Source: Lysobacter sp. BMK333-48F3
Lineage (GTDB): Bacteria; Pseudomonadota; Gammaproteobacteria; Xanthomonadales; Xanthomonadaceae
Reading direction: 5' to 3'
Length of the DNA: 64,000 bases
Assembly: GCF_019733395.1 (NCBI RefSeq)
Contig: NZ_JAIHOO010000001.1
Span: 4,945,394 to 5,009,393 of the forward strand
Positions 20,732-29,566 of the stretch are shown one piece after another (positions within the stretch are counted from its first letter, which is position 1; each line of letters starts with the position of its first letter). The position numbers and the translations under genes were made by a program. A model generated the notes under the pieces. The model saw nothing but the letters and a program-made list of their open reading frames with translations, was not told the origin of the DNA and ran no database searches.

Positions 20732-21316
20732 TTACTGCGGAATCTGCGCCAGCAGCAGCGACTGCCGCCGGCTGGCCTTGTGGTGCATGGCCAGCGCCCA
20801 GGCCAGCTCCGGCTTGGCCCGGACGACCAGATCGAAGCTGTCGCGGATGCAGCGGTCGATGCGCGGGCCATACCCGCCCAGCAACGCGGCGGCCAAGGCC
20901 GGCACCACGCGTTCGAGCAGCAGTGGATGTTCGCCGACCGCGGCCGCCAGGGCCCGCAAGGCATGCGAGCGCCGCAGATGGTGCGGCTCGGTCTGCGCCA
21001 ATCGCACCAACTTCGCGACCTGCCCGCCCGCCGCCTCGCTCCCGGCATCGGCCAGGCCACGGATCGGCCAGGCCGATACGGTCACGATGCGGTTGACCTC
21101 GTCCTGTTCCCAGGCGGCCGCCAGCGCCGACATCAACGCCCGCTCACGCTCCGGGCCGCTCAGGTACTCGGCCGCCATCGACAAGGCCTGGCAGCGGTAC
21201 CAGGGGTGCCCGATGGCGCGGGCCGTGGCGAGTGCGCGGGCGGTGTCCAGCAGCGCGAGTTCGCCGGCGCGCTTGCGCCCCGCTACGTCCTCCCGGGTGA
21301 CTTCCATTTCGCTCAT
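20732..21316 (-). CDS. Alpha-helical repeat-like hypothetical protein
   Basis: 194 residues from ATG 21316, which has GGAAGGAA 5 bases upstream. The protein is almost wholly helical with repeated Leu/Ala-rich helix pairs (LLDTARALATARAIGHPWYRC, LSGPERERALMSALAAAW, SHALRALAAAVGEHPLLLERVV), resembling HEAT/ARM- or TPR-like solenoids, but I do not recognise a named family. It has no signal peptide or membrane helix. It lies between tRNA-Leu and tig on the same strand with 326 bp to tig, so it is probably transcribed separately. Confidence 0.75.
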   Translation of the reverse strand: MSEMEVTREDVAGRKRAGELALLDTARALATARAIGHPWYRCQALSMAAEYLSGPERERALMSALAAAWEQDEVNRIVTVSAWPIRGLADAGSEAAGGQVAKLVRLAQTEPHHLRRSHALRALAAAVGEHPLLLERVVPALAAALLGGYGPRIDRCIRDSFDLVVRAKPELAWALAMHHKASRRQSLLLAQIPQ

Positions 21317-21548
21317 GCCGGTTCCTTCCGATGCCGCCAGTCCGGTAAACCGCGATCGCTGCGGCAGGAACATCCACCCGCTCCGGCTGGGCGGCCGGCA
21401 ACGCGGGATAGGTGCGATCCGCGCACTCGTCGCGCCGACGGCCGGGCTGGGCGGGTTCCCTGGGTGGGCTCGCTGGCCGAACTCAAGGACCGGACGGGTT
21501 GGTCGGCCATTGTTGCTTTCGTCGCGGACTAGTCTCGACCCGCCTACG

Positions 21549-21633
21549 TGGTGCGAAAGGCGGGACTCGAACCCGCACGCCTTGCGGCGCTGGAACCTAA
21601 ATCCAGTGCGTCTACCAATTCCGCCACTTTCGC
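21549..21633 (-). tRNA. tRNA-Leu(TAG)
   Basis: 85 bases with encoded CCA and the long variable arm of a class II tRNA: acceptor GCGAAAG/CTTTCGC, anticodon stem CTGGA/TCCAG with loop TTTAGGT (anticodon TAG), and T-arm GCGGGTTCGAGTCCCGC. It stands alone upstream of the helical-protein gene. Confidence 0.97.
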
Positions 21634-21823
21634 ATGCGCCGGTACGCGCGGTGCCGGCGCATTCTAGCGGCCGCGCCGGGGGAACCGCCACGACTGTCGC
21701 GCAAGCGGTGGCGGCGCGCGCCGCCGTCACGGTCGCCGCCGTCGGCACGATCTTCCGCCCGCCCGGGGTACGGCACGGCCTTGCGAGGGCGCTATGCTCG
21801 CCCGTCCCCAGCGGAGAACGCCC

Positions 21824-22777
21824 GTGCGCGAGCTGTACCCGGAAATCGAGCCCTATCGCAGCGAACGCCTGCAGGTCGACGCGATCCACGAACTGCACAT
21901 CGAGGAATGCGGCAACCCGGACGGGTTGCCGGTGCTGTTCCTGCACGGCGGCCCCGGCGCCGGGGTCTCGCCTTATCACCGCCGTTTCTTCGACCCGGCG
22001 CGCTACCGCATCGTCCTGTTCGACCAGCGCGGCGCGGGCCGCTCGACGCCGGCCGCGGAACTGCGCGAGAACACCACCTGGCACCTGGTCGCCGACATCG
22101 AAAAGATCCGCGCCCACCTCGGCATCGAGCGCTGGGTGGTGTTCGGCGGCTCGTGGGGCTCGACCCTGGCCCTGGCCTACGCCCAGGCCCATCCCGAACG
22201 CGCGCTGGGCCTGGTCCTGCGCGGCATCTTCCTCGGCCGCGATTTCGAGCTGCGCTGGTTCAACGAACTCGACGGCGGCGCGCGCTACATCTTCCCCGAG
22301 CGCTGGGCGCGCTACCTGGCCCATATCCCGGCCGAAGAACACGGCGATCTCACCGAGGCCTACTGGCGCCGGCTCGACAGCGCGGACCCCGAGGTGCGCC
22401 TGGCCGCAGCGCTGGCCTGGAGCGACTGGGAAGGCGGCGGCAGCACCCTGGTCCACGACCCCGACGGCGCCGACACCCGCGAGGAGCCGCAGGTCGCGGT
22501 CAACGTGTCGCGCAACGAGGCGCACTACTTCCGCAACCGCGTATTCCTGCAGCCGGACCAGTTGCTGCACGGGGTCGACCGGATCCGCCATATCCCGGCG
22601 ACGATCGTGCACGGCCGCTACGACATCATCTGCCCGGTCGCCAGCGCGATCGACCTGGCCCGGGCCTGGCCGGAAGCCGAGCTGCGCATCGTCCTGGCCG
22701 GCCACAGCGCCGCCGACCCGGCGATCATCGACGCCCTGGTGAGCGCCACCGACGCCCTCGCCGATCGCTTCGGCTGA
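21824..22777 (+). CDS. pip: Proline iminopeptidase
   Basis: Alpha/beta-hydrolase (peptidase family S33) that releases N-terminal proline from peptides. It has 317 residues (Xanthomonas enzyme about 313). The oxyanion motif is HGGPGAG (41-47), the nucleophile elbow GGSWGS gives Ser110, and the remaining catalytic residues are Asp267 (GRYD) and His294 (AGHS). The start is taken as GTG 21824 (MRELYPEIEPY), which has GCGGAG 9 bases upstream and matches the family N-terminus; an upstream ATG at 21794 lies in frame but overlaps likely promoter or leader sequence. It is single, with no obvious operon partner. Confidence 0.93.
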   Translation: MRELYPEIEPYRSERLQVDAIHELHIEECGNPDGLPVLFLHGGPGAGVSPYHRRFFDPARYRIVLFDQRGAGRSTPAAELRENTTWHLVADIEKIRAHLGIERWVVFGGSWGSTLALAYAQAHPERALGLVLRGIFLGRDFELRWFNELDGGARYIFPERWARYLAHIPAEEHGDLTEAYWRRLDSADPEVRLAAALAWSDWEGGGSTLVHDPDGADTREEPQVAVNVSRNEAHYFRNRVFLQPDQLLHGVDRIRHIPATIVHGRYDIICPVASAIDLARAWPEAELRIVLAGHSAADPAIIDALVSATDALADRFG

Positions 22778-22908
22778 CCCACGCCCGCCGCCGCTCCTGG
22801 CCTTCGGGACGGGAGCGGCGCGAGTCGCGACCCACCGGTGCGATACCGCGCGCCTTGTCCGATGCCGGGCCGCCTCACCGCCTGCAGGCGCGGCGCGAGC
22901 CGCAACAG

Positions 22909-23040
22909 CCCCGCACTTGCAGCGGCAGCGCCTGCCCGGCCGCACCGCTGACGGTGGCCGCGCTCGACAGCGGCGTGGCGCTGGGCTTGCTGGCCAACGG
23001 CGCTACGATGACGGTGACGCTCGCCTGCACGGTGAATTGA
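22909..23040 (+). pseudogene. Possible 3' remnant of a secreted, repeat-rich surface protein gene
   Basis: The frame ending at the TGA at 23040 reads CSGSACPAAPLTVAALDSG, then ANGATMTVTLACTVN at the very end. This resembles the last strand of DUF11-like or bacterial Ig-like surface domains, which end in 'xGxxxTVTxxCTVN'. Nothing upstream in the same frame looks coding and no start is present, so it would be the tail of a deleted gene. The 361-bp stretch from 22778 to 23138 holds nothing else I recognise. The call is weak. Confidence 0.35.
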
Positions 23041-23138
23041 GGGCAACGCAACCGCAAGGCACGGCGGTACCGCGGCGCTGCGAAGCGCGACCCGATAGGT
23101 CGCGCGCGCCCGACAGGACGGCGCGGTTCGGCTCGGCC

Positions 23139-23588
23139 TCAGCTCCGGTCCGGATCGCGCCCCAGCACCCGCACCACCGTGCTGCCCTGGTAGAGCGCGA
23201 CGAAGTAGCCGGTGTCGGTCAGGTACCAGTAGATGCCCGGGTGGAAATAGCCCGGCCAGCCGTTGGCGTTGCTCCACAGGATGGCGTCGTTGAAGTCGCG
23301 CACGGTCAGGATGCCGTAGGCTTCGAAGCTGGCGCGATGGCCGCCGGCGGCCTGGGTGCCGCTGTTCCACAACGGACGCAGGTCGGCCACGCGGTAGAAC
23401 ACCAGGTTGCCGTCGTGCTGCATGCTGAGCTTGTACTGGCCGTTGTTCGAATAGATCTCCTCGCCGGCCCAAAGCTGGGTGCCCTGCGCGATCTGCTTCG
23501 AAGCCGATTGCGCGAACGCGGCCTGTGCGCAGGCCAACAGCAAAGCGAACAGCGCGGCCCGCATCCAATGCCTTGCGATGATGTTCAT
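23139..23588 (-). CDS. Secreted bulb-type (B-)lectin domain protein
   Basis: 149 residues. A clear Sec signal peptide (MNIIARHWMRAALFALLLACAQAAFA) is followed by a single beta-prism II lectin domain: TQLWAGEEIYSNNGQYKLSMQHDGNLV shows the repeated mannose-binding pattern QxDxNLVxY in the variant form QHDGNLVFY (about residue 58), and ILWSNANGW forms the next strand set. Such lectins bind mannose-type glycans; bacterial ones include bacteriocins and adhesins, and some are followed by other domains, which is not the case here. AAGGAGG lies 5 bases before ATG 23588. It is single, with no immunity-like neighbour. Confidence 0.85.
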   Translation of the reverse strand: MNIIARHWMRAALFALLLACAQAAFAQSASKQIAQGTQLWAGEEIYSNNGQYKLSMQHDGNLVFYRVADLRPLWNSGTQAAGGHRASFEAYGILTVRDFNDAILWSNANGWPGYFHPGIYWYLTDTGYFVALYQGSTVVRVLGRDPDRS

Positions 23589-23799
23589 GACGCCTCCTTG
23601 TCGGTACGAAGCCGCAGCTGATCGCAAGCGCGGCGCCGGATCAAGCGCGACTGCCACTTGCGAATGGCCTGGCCGCGCCAAATGTGATCGCGGCGGGGTT
23701 CGCGGCGTGACCGGAGGCGATGGGCCGGCGCCCGGAGCTGCAGGGGCGGCGTTGATATATTGCGGTTCCTCCCGCCCGCGACGGATGGCGCCGCAACGT

Positions 23800-24156
23800 A
23801 TGGACCGCGTACTGCTCAAGCTGGACGACTCGGCGCCGACCTGCCGGATCGGCTACCAGACCGGCGCCGCGCTGCTGGTCGAAGCACTGCGCAGCGACGG
23901 CACGCCGCTGGTGGCGGTGCGCTTGCGCGACTGCCTGATCGTGCGGGTGCAGAACGACCGTCCGCGACTGACGGCCACCGGGCGCGCGGTGCCCGAGGAT
24001 TTCCTGTTGATGGAATTCACCGGCGACAGCGACTTCAAGCAGGAAGCCGGCGGCTGCTACACCCGCGAGCAGGGCGAGCCGAGGCACTTCTATCTGAGCG
24101 TCGGCGACGAAACCATCGACGTGATCGCCTTCGCCGAACCGGAGATCCTCCGCTAG
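23800..24156 (+). CDS. Conserved-looking hypothetical protein
   Basis: 118 residues from ATG 23800 (an in-frame ATG at 23785 would add five). It is soluble with balanced composition and alternating strand-like segments (LLVEALRSDGTPLVAVRLRDCLIVRV, FLLMEFTGDSDF, HFYLSVGDETIDVIAFAEPE split across the chain). The composition is unlike antisense frames of this genome, so I believe it is real, but I do not recognise a family. There is no strong ribosome-binding site. It may share a transcript with the isochorismatase-like gene 116 bp downstream. Confidence 0.6.
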   Translation: MDRVLLKLDDSAPTCRIGYQTGAALLVEALRSDGTPLVAVRLRDCLIVRVQNDRPRLTATGRAVPEDFLLMEFTGDSDFKQEAGGCYTREQGEPRHFYLSVGDETIDVIAFAEPEILR

Positions 24157-24271
24157 GCGACGCCCCGGCACCCCGGCGTGCACAGCGCGCACAGCTGCTG
24201 TGCGCGCGCGGGGCTGCCTGGGTTCGGCGGCGGCGCGCAGCATGGCGCCTCCCATCCAGAGGCCCACGCCC

Positions 24272-24970
24272 ATGCGACTGACTTCCCTGCTCGGCATCGC
24301 CACCCTCGGCATCGCCGCCCTCGGCCCGCTCGACGCGAGCGCCGCCCAGGCCCATCCCACCATCCGCGCCATGGCCGGCGCCGCGCCGATCGCCGAACTG
24401 CAAGCCGACAAGACCGTGCTGGTGGTGATCGACTTCCAGAACGAGTACTTCGCCGGCGGCCGCATGCCGATCCCCGACGGCGCGGCGGCGCTGCGCCAGA
24501 CCCAACGCCTGCTCGACTTCGCCGACCGCCATCGGATCCGCGTGGTCCACGTCCGGCACGTGCTGCCGGCCGGCGCGCCGCTGTTCGCCGAAGGCGGCGA
24601 AACGGCGAAGTTCCATCCGGCGATGCAGCCGCGCAAGGACGAACCGGTGGTGCAGAAGGACACGGTCAGCGTATTCGCCGGCGCCTCCGCCGCGACCATG
24701 GACCGGCTGCTGCGCGAGGCGAAGGCAGACACCCTGATCCTGGCCGGCCTGCAGACCCACGCCTGCGTCGCCGGCGCCGCCCGCGACGCCGCCGCGCGCG
24801 GCTACAAGGTGCTGGTGTCCTCCGACGCCACCGCCACCCGCGACCTGGACCTGCGCGACGGCGCCCGCATCGGCAACGCGCAACTGCACGCCGCCGCCCT
24901 GGCCGAAATCGAAGACACCTTCGGCGACGTGATGCCGACCGAGCGGATTCTCTCGCTGCCGGTGCGCTGA
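24272..24970 (+). CDS. Exported isochorismatase-like cysteine hydrolase
   Basis: 232 residues. The signal peptide MRLTSLLGIATLGIAALG...ASAAQA precedes the cysteine hydrolase fold. The catalytic triad of the superfamily is intact: Asp54 (VVIDFQNEY), Lys129 (VVQKDTVS) and Cys165 (LQTHACV). Members hydrolyse isochorismate, nicotinamide or other amides; substrate cannot be told from sequence, and an exported copy is less usual than a cytoplasmic one. ATG 24272 is chosen because the hydrophobic core then starts at residue 3; an ATG at 24242 is in frame. A LysR regulator lies 70 bp downstream in the same direction. Confidence 0.88.
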   Translation: MRLTSLLGIATLGIAALGPLDASAAQAHPTIRAMAGAAPIAELQADKTVLVVIDFQNEYFAGGRMPIPDGAAALRQTQRLLDFADRHRIRVVHVRHVLPAGAPLFAEGGETAKFHPAMQPRKDEPVVQKDTVSVFAGASAATMDRLLREAKADTLILAGLQTHACVAGAARDAAARGYKVLVSSDATATRDLDLRDGARIGNAQLHAAALAEIEDTFGDVMPTERILSLPVR

Positions 24971-25040
24971 TACCCTGGGGCTGAACGCGGCATCCGCACT
25001 GCGCGGATGCCGCCCTGTCGATGCGATGGCGGAGGCCGCG

Positions 25041-25946
25041 ATGGATCAGTTGTCCGCGATGCGCACCTACCGCTGCATCGTCGAAGCCGGCAGCTTCACC
25101 CGCGCGGCCGAACGCCTGGGCACCACCCACACCTCGCTCTCGCGCCAGCTGCGCCAGTTGGAAGAGCACCTGGGCGTGCGCCTGCTCAACCGCAACAGCC
25201 GCGGCCTGACCGCGACCGAAGCCGGCCAGCGCTATTACCGCGACTGCCTGGACATCCTCGAACGCGTCGACGCCGCCCGCCAGGCGCTGAGCGCAGACGC
25301 CGCACAGCCGGCAGGCCGGCTGCGGCTGAGCCTGCCGCACGCGGTCGGCGCCCTGGAACTGGCGCAGTGGCTGCCGGAGTTCATGCGCCGCCATCCGCAG
25401 ATCGAACTGGACCTGTCCTGCGACGACCGCATCGTCGACCTGGTCAAGGGCGGCTTCGACCTGGCGATCCGGATCAGCGAGGCGCTGGCCGACAGCCGCC
25501 TGGTCGCGCGCGAACTGGCCGCGTTCGAACGCGTGCTGGTGGCGGCGCCGTCCTACGTCGCCCGGCACGGACTGCCGCGCGCGATCGCCGAGTTGGCCGA
25601 CCATCGTCTGCTGGCCTATGCCGGCGACGGCCGCGGCCTGGCGCTGGGTTCGCAACGCGGCGAAGAGTTGTCGGTCGAATTCGACGCCCGGCTGCGGGTC
25701 GACTCGATCCTGTCGCTGCATGCCGCAGCCGTGGCCGGCCTCGGCATCGCCGCCTTCACCTTTCCGACCGTGCGCGATGACCTGGCTGCGGGACGCCTGC
25801 TGCGGGTTCTGCCGCAACATCACGCCGGCCGGCGCCGCTATTACGCGGTCTATCCGAACGCGCGCCAGTTGCCGCCGAAGGTGCGCGCCTTCGTCGAGTA
25901 TCTGCGCGCGCACTACGCCGCGGCGGCCGTCCCGCCGCAGGACTGA
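25041..25946 (+). CDS. LysR-family transcriptional regulator
   Basis: 301 residues. The N-terminal winged HTH (residues 1-60) reads MDQLSAMRTYRCIVEAGSFTRAAERL with TTHTSLSRQLRQLEEHLGVRLLNR as recognition region; the C-terminal LBD follows (RLRLSLP, FDLAIRISE, GLGIAAFTF). GGAGG stands 5 bases before ATG 25041, so this is preferred to ATG 25026. It is close in type to DsdR/PecT-like LysR proteins that act on nearby genes; the isochorismatase-like gene just upstream is the natural candidate target, which is inference only. Confidence 0.93.
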   Translation: MDQLSAMRTYRCIVEAGSFTRAAERLGTTHTSLSRQLRQLEEHLGVRLLNRNSRGLTATEAGQRYYRDCLDILERVDAARQALSADAAQPAGRLRLSLPHAVGALELAQWLPEFMRRHPQIELDLSCDDRIVDLVKGGFDLAIRISEALADSRLVARELAAFERVLVAAPSYVARHGLPRAIAELADHRLLAYAGDGRGLALGSQRGEELSVEFDARLRVDSILSLHAAAVAGLGIAAFTFPTVRDDLAAGRLLRVLPQHHAGRRRYYAVYPNARQLPPKVRAFVEYLRAHYAAAAVPPQD

Positions 25947-25977
25947 GCCTGCCGCCCTTGCGGCGTCCGCCGGCGCA

Positions 25978-26316
25978 TCAATTGGGGTGAAACATCATCC
26001 CCGCGACCTGCTCCAGGAACCGCATGCAATCGCAGGCCGCCGCTTCGCCGTCGCAGACGATGCCGTACAGCATGACCTGGTAGCGGCCGCTGCGCGGATC
26101 GCGTTGCGCGCTCCAGACCCGGCTCTGCCCTTCGCCGAGGTACTCGGGCTTTTGCCGCACCCACTCCACCGGCCAGGGAAAGGCGCGCTCCGCCTCGGGC
26201 GGGCGCGCGACGGCGAGCGTGCCCGAGGCGAACCCCAGCGCCTGGGTCGGCGATACGAAGATCGTCACCGACACATCGACCTGATACTCCGCCTGCGGCG
26301 TCCGCTCAGTGCCCAA
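25978..26316 (-). CDS. Small hypothetical protein coupled to the HEXXH peptidase gene
   Basis: 112 residues if read from the TTG at 26316, which lies inside the last codons of the preceding gene (11-base overlap) and has CCGGAGT 8 bases upstream; there is no ATG in the first third. The sequence is soluble, with a Cys pair (ACDCMRFLEQV) near the C-terminus and strand-like segments (YQVDVSVTIFVS, SGRYQVMLYGIVC). I do not recognise a family. Overlap with the upstream gene implies translational coupling, so the two products may act together. Confidence 0.6.
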   Translation of the reverse strand: MGTERTPQAEYQVDVSVTIFVSPTQALGFASGTLAVARPPEAERAFPWPVEWVRQKPEYLGEGQSRVWSAQRDPRSGRYQVMLYGIVCDGEAAACDCMRFLEQVAGMMFHPN

Positions 26317-27253
26317 GAACCGACTCCGGCAGCTTCATTCCCGGCGTCCAGCCGCTGCGCTGCAGGAAGGCCTTGGGATCGTCCATCTCGATGATCGCCT
26401 TCAGCGCTGCCTTGCGGTCCTTGGACTGCAGGTAGTAAGCCTTGACGATGCGGTAACCGACCCAGTAGCCCAGGTCGTAAGGCTGGTCGGAACCCGGGCG
26501 GTAGTCGTAGAACCATTGGCTGATGTCGGTGCCGTCCATGGCCTGGACGAAGGCGGTCTCGATCTGCGCCTCCTTGCCGCGGGTCCAGCCGGCGTGCTTG
26601 CCGTTGCCGACCCCGCCGGAGGTCAACTCCGCCAGCAGTTCGGCGGTGCCCTCGGCCAGGGCGAAGCGCAGCACCGTCGCGTTCGGGTCGCCCGGCTCGA
26701 ACTCGGTCTGCAGGGTCTGCTGGATATGGCCGTACTCGTGGGCGATGACTCGGACGAAGCGCTCTTCCAGATCCGGATGCATGAAATCCGCGGCGCACAG
26801 CGCCTCCAGGCCCAGGGTCACGCCGGCCGGGTTGGTGATACCGACCGGCTTGCCGCGTCCTACCACGATCGCCACCGGCGGAAACTTCGCCTGCGGGTAG
26901 AGTTCGGCCAGTTCGGCGAACACCGGCAGCAGGCGCCGCTTCACCGCCGGCAGCACTGCCAGGCAGTCCTTGGCCTTGGCGTAGATCGCCGGCTCCGCGC
27001 TCATCCGCTCGGCGATGCGCTGCGCGGTGACTCGGCGCGCCTGGGCGAACTCGTGCAGGCTCTGGGTGCCCTGCGCCAGATAGTCCCGTTCGATCTGCTC
27101 CACCGTCGGCCGGCCATCGGTGGCGTCGTACAAGGCGTAGAAACGGGTCACGTCGTCGGTGCGGATATCCGGCCCGCGACGCGGTTCGGCCGGCGCGGCG
27201 GCGGCCGCGGCCAAGGCGGCGAACAAGGCGGTAAGACGCAACAGTCTGGGCAT
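26306..27253 (-). CDS. Exported HEXXH zinc metallopeptidase-like protein (DUF2268-like)
   Basis: 315 residues. The signal peptide MPRLLRLTALFAALAAAAAA is cleaved near APA. A gluzincin-type site is complete: His172, Glu173 and His176 in AHEYGHIQQ, and a downstream Glu in AEGTAELLAEL (Glu201 or Glu205). The region PPVAIVVGRGKPVGITNPAGVTLGLE and the C-terminal YDLGYWVGYRIVKAYY are typical of the DUF2268 'predicted Zn-dependent protease' group. It probably acts in the periplasm or outside the cell; substrate unknown. The start ATG 27253 is followed by the coupled 112-residue gene. Confidence 0.85.
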   Translation of the reverse strand: MPRLLRLTALFAALAAAAAAPAEPRRGPDIRTDDVTRFYALYDATDGRPTVEQIERDYLAQGTQSLHEFAQARRVTAQRIAERMSAEPAIYAKAKDCLAVLPAVKRRLLPVFAELAELYPQAKFPPVAIVVGRGKPVGITNPAGVTLGLEALCAADFMHPDLEERFVRVIAHEYGHIQQTLQTEFEPGDPNATVLRFALAEGTAELLAELTSGGVGNGKHAGWTRGKEAQIETAFVQAMDGTDISQWFYDYRPGSDQPYDLGYWVGYRIVKAYYLQSKDRKAALKAIIEMDDPKAFLQRSGWTPGMKLPESVLGH

Positions 27254-27687
27254 GGTCCTGGATCCTGATGAGGCGCGGCGCGGCAGGGCGTCGGTCGGCC
27301 ACGTCTGCGGCGAAGGGCCGGGGTGCGAACGATGGCCCGGCTCACTCCAGGCCGGGGTCGCGCGGCACCCCGGCGGAACGGCGCAAACGCAACGCGCGCG
27401 CCGCCGCAAGCGCCGCGGCGCCGGCAAGCGGCGCACGGATCGGCGGGTGCGGTGACGCGGTCCCACGGTGCATTGCCGAGCGGGTCGACTCGCGCATCAC
27501 CGCACATCCGCGGCGCGACCGGAAGTGTTTTTTTGTGACCGGACTCGATCGCCGCTCGCGGCGGCGATGTCCGGCGCGCGGACGCAACGACGCGGGCCGG
27601 ACACGCTCCCTGCGCCGATGCGCCGCCCTATTCTCCGCGCAGCCCGCGTCGGCCAGAATCGAGCGCCCGCCTCCACCTTCGCCCGCC
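27254..27687. other. 434-bp gap between divergent genes
   Basis: It holds the promoters of the metallopeptidase-like gene (minus) and the AraC gene (plus). There is a T-run (GTGTTTTTTTGTGAC, about 27526-27540) beside a GC-rich imperfect inverted repeat (CGCCGCTCGCGGCGGCGATG). Frames on both strands are of the Arg/Ala/Pro-rich kind expected by chance at this G+C; none is convincing. Confidence 0.4.
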
Positions 27688-28383
27688 ATGCCCGCCCCAC
27701 CCCGCCAGGACCTCTGGACCGGCACCCTGCTGCTCGGCGAACACGTCGCGGTGCTGCAGGGCCGGGCCGGCGGCAGCCTGCGCCATGCCCATTACGCGCA
27801 TCAGCTGCTGCTCAGCGAGCACGCGCCGTGGCAGGTCGAGATCGACGGCGAGCGGCGCGAGGGGCGACGCCTGTGGCTGCCCTCGTTCCAACCCCATGCC
27901 GTGCTCGCCGCGCCGGCGGACGGCTGCACGGTGTTCCTGGAACCCGGCCATGCCGACGTCGCCGCGGTGCTGCGGCAACTGCCGCAACTGCCGGCGCGAT
28001 TGCCGGCGTTGCAGCCCTTGTTGCCCGGCCTGTGCCGCGCGCAAGCGCTGGACCGGCGCCTGCGCGCGGCCGTCGCCGAGATCGGCGCGCGATTGCCGGA
28101 CGGCATCGCCGCGACCGACATCGCCCAGGCCGCGCACCTGTCGCCGAGCCAGTTGCACCGGCGCTTCCAATCCGACCTGTCCATCACCCTGCGCGGCTGG
28201 GTGCTGTGGCGACGCCTGCGCCATGCCCTGGTCCGCCACCTGGCCGGCGACAGCCTGACCGCCAGCGCGCATGCCGCCGGCTTCGCCGACCTCGCCCACC
28301 TGTCGCGCAACCTGCGGCGCATGTTCGGCATCGGCGCGGCGCAGCTGCGCGAGTTGCGATTGCGCCGCTACGACAACGACTGA
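27688..28383 (+). CDS. AraC-family transcriptional regulator
   Basis: 231 residues from ATG 27688. The N-terminal half is a cupin-like sensor (residues 10-90, HAHYAHQLLLSEHAPW); the C-terminal half (about 130-225) has the double HTH of AraC/XylS: IAATDIAQAAHLSPSQLHRRFQ for the first helix pair and GDSLTASAHAAGFADLAHLSRNLRRMFG for the second. It converges with, and overlaps by 16 bases at the stop codons, the desaturase-like gene. The ligand and target are unknown. Confidence 0.9.
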   Translation: MPAPPRQDLWTGTLLLGEHVAVLQGRAGGSLRHAHYAHQLLLSEHAPWQVEIDGERREGRRLWLPSFQPHAVLAAPADGCTVFLEPGHADVAAVLRQLPQLPARLPALQPLLPGLCRAQALDRRLRAAVAEIGARLPDGIAATDIAQAAHLSPSQLHRRFQSDLSITLRGWVLWRRLRHALVRHLAGDSLTASAHAAGFADLAHLSRNLRRMFGIGAAQLRELRLRRYDND

Positions 28384-29273
28384 GCGCCTGTCCTTCGCAG
28401 CGCCGCCGGCAAGGCCGGTTCGGCCTTCTGCGGCAAGCGGGCGAACGGCGCCCGCAACTGATCGAGATAGTCGCGCGGGTAATCCGGCTGACTGCCGATG
28501 CCCAGGTCGCCGCCGCCGATCCGATAGCCCGGCGCGTCGAAGGCGGTGCCGAGCAACCGGTCCCAGACGGTGAAGAACAGGCCGAAATTGACGTCGCCGG
28601 CGCTGCCGTAGCGCAGATGATGGAATCGGTGCAGCGGCGCCCAGGCCATCAGCCGCCACAGCGCCCCGGGCCGCATGTCGACGTTGGCGTGCTGCAGCAG
28701 CAGTTGCACCGCGATGGCGAAGGCCAGCACCGCCGCCACCGGCTGCGGCATGCCGAGCAGCAGCAGGGGCAGCACGCCGCCCAGCGCTTCGACTGCCTGA
28801 TGCAGCGGATGCTTCATCAAGCCATTGAAGCCGTACATGCGGGTCACGCTGTGGTGCACCGCGTGCAGGCGCCACAGCCAGCCGACGCGATGGCTGGCGT
28901 AATGCATCAGGGTGATGCCGAAATCGGCGCAGACCACCGCCAGCAGCAGCTGCGCCGCAAACGGCCACTGGCTCGGCCAGGCCTGCCACGCCACCCAGCC
29001 CGCCGCCAACGGCACCAGCGCGATCGAGGCCAGGTTCAGGCCTTCGTTGACCAGCGCATGGGCGACATCGCGGCCGCGATCGCCGTGGTCGCGGTTGAAC
29101 GCCGGATCGTAAGGCCAGCGCCGCTCGGCCAAGAACGACAGCCCTATCGCCAGGGCCAATCCCGGCAACAACCACAGCGCGCTGCCGTGGCGATAGCCGA
29201 CCCACCACGCCGCCGCGGCGACGAAGCCGAACAGAAACACAGGCGCATACAGACGCAATATCCAGGTCTTCAC
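28368..29273 (-). CDS. Sterol desaturase/fatty acid hydroxylase superfamily membrane protein
   Basis: 301 residues. Membrane helices are at about 8-25, 30-48, 75-95 and 170-205. The three His clusters of the di-iron membrane hydroxylases are present: HYASHR, HAVHHS and HRFHHLR, with the linking GLMKHPLHQ segment. The enzyme should hydroxylate or desaturate a lipid using O2; substrate not predictable. The start is GTG 29273 (MKTWILRLY) with GGAAG 5 bases upstream; the frame continues upstream only with low-complexity Arg/Ala. Its 3' end overlaps the AraC gene tail-to-tail. Confidence 0.9.
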   Translation of the reverse strand: MKTWILRLYAPVFLFGFVAAAAWWVGYRHGSALWLLPGLALAIGLSFLAERRWPYDPAFNRDHGDRGRDVAHALVNEGLNLASIALVPLAAGWVAWQAWPSQWPFAAQLLLAVVCADFGITLMHYASHRVGWLWRLHAVHHSVTRMYGFNGLMKHPLHQAVEALGGVLPLLLLGMPQPVAAVLAFAIAVQLLLQHANVDMRPGALWRLMAWAPLHRFHHLRYGSAGDVNFGLFFTVWDRLLGTAFDAPGYRIGGGDLGIGSQPDYPRDYLDQLRAPFARLPQKAEPALPAALRRTGAQSLS

Positions 29274-29350
29274 AGTCGCTTCCGCACAGAACGGGAGCCA
29301 CAGCCTCGCCTGCGCGGCGGATGCGCGGCTTGAACAAACCGCGCATGCGC

Positions 29351-29566
29351 TCAGCGCCGAATCGGCCCCAGACGCTGCGTTATCCAGTCCACCGCCTCCA
29401 CGACGGTATCGGCGCGGGCGCGCTCGCCGGCGCTTTCGAGCGCGAACGGGCATTCGCCGCTCGGCGACTCCAGCTGCAGTTCGTCCGGATACGGTGGAAG
29501 GCGGAAGAACCACAGCCCGTCGTCGTCCGCCCCCGGGTGCAGGACCCGCAGGCGCTCCACCTGCAA
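29351..29566 (-). CDS. Small conserved hypothetical protein
   Basis: 71 residues. It reads VERLRVLHPGADDDGLWFFRLPPYPDELQLESPSGECPFALES, then ADTVVEAVDWITQRL, which looks like a genuine small alpha/beta protein seen in Xanthomonadaceae (Leu-Pro-x-x-x-Asp-Glu-Leu-Gln-Leu-Glu-Ser core). The longest chain starts at TTG 29566, three codons after a stop; a GTG two codons later is the alternative, and no good ribosome-binding site is seen. Function is unknown. The 193 bases upstream to 29759 contain no gene I can support. Confidence 0.55.
   Translation of the reverse strand: MQVERLRVLHPGADDDGLWFFRLPPYPDELQLESPSGECPFALESAGERARADTVVEAVDWITQRLGPIRR

Noticed and set aside
27342..27725. Minus-strand frame ending LAGAAALAAARALRLRRSAG
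   Set aside because: The hydrophobic tail is suggestive, but the rest is Arg-rich noise and overlaps the AraC start.
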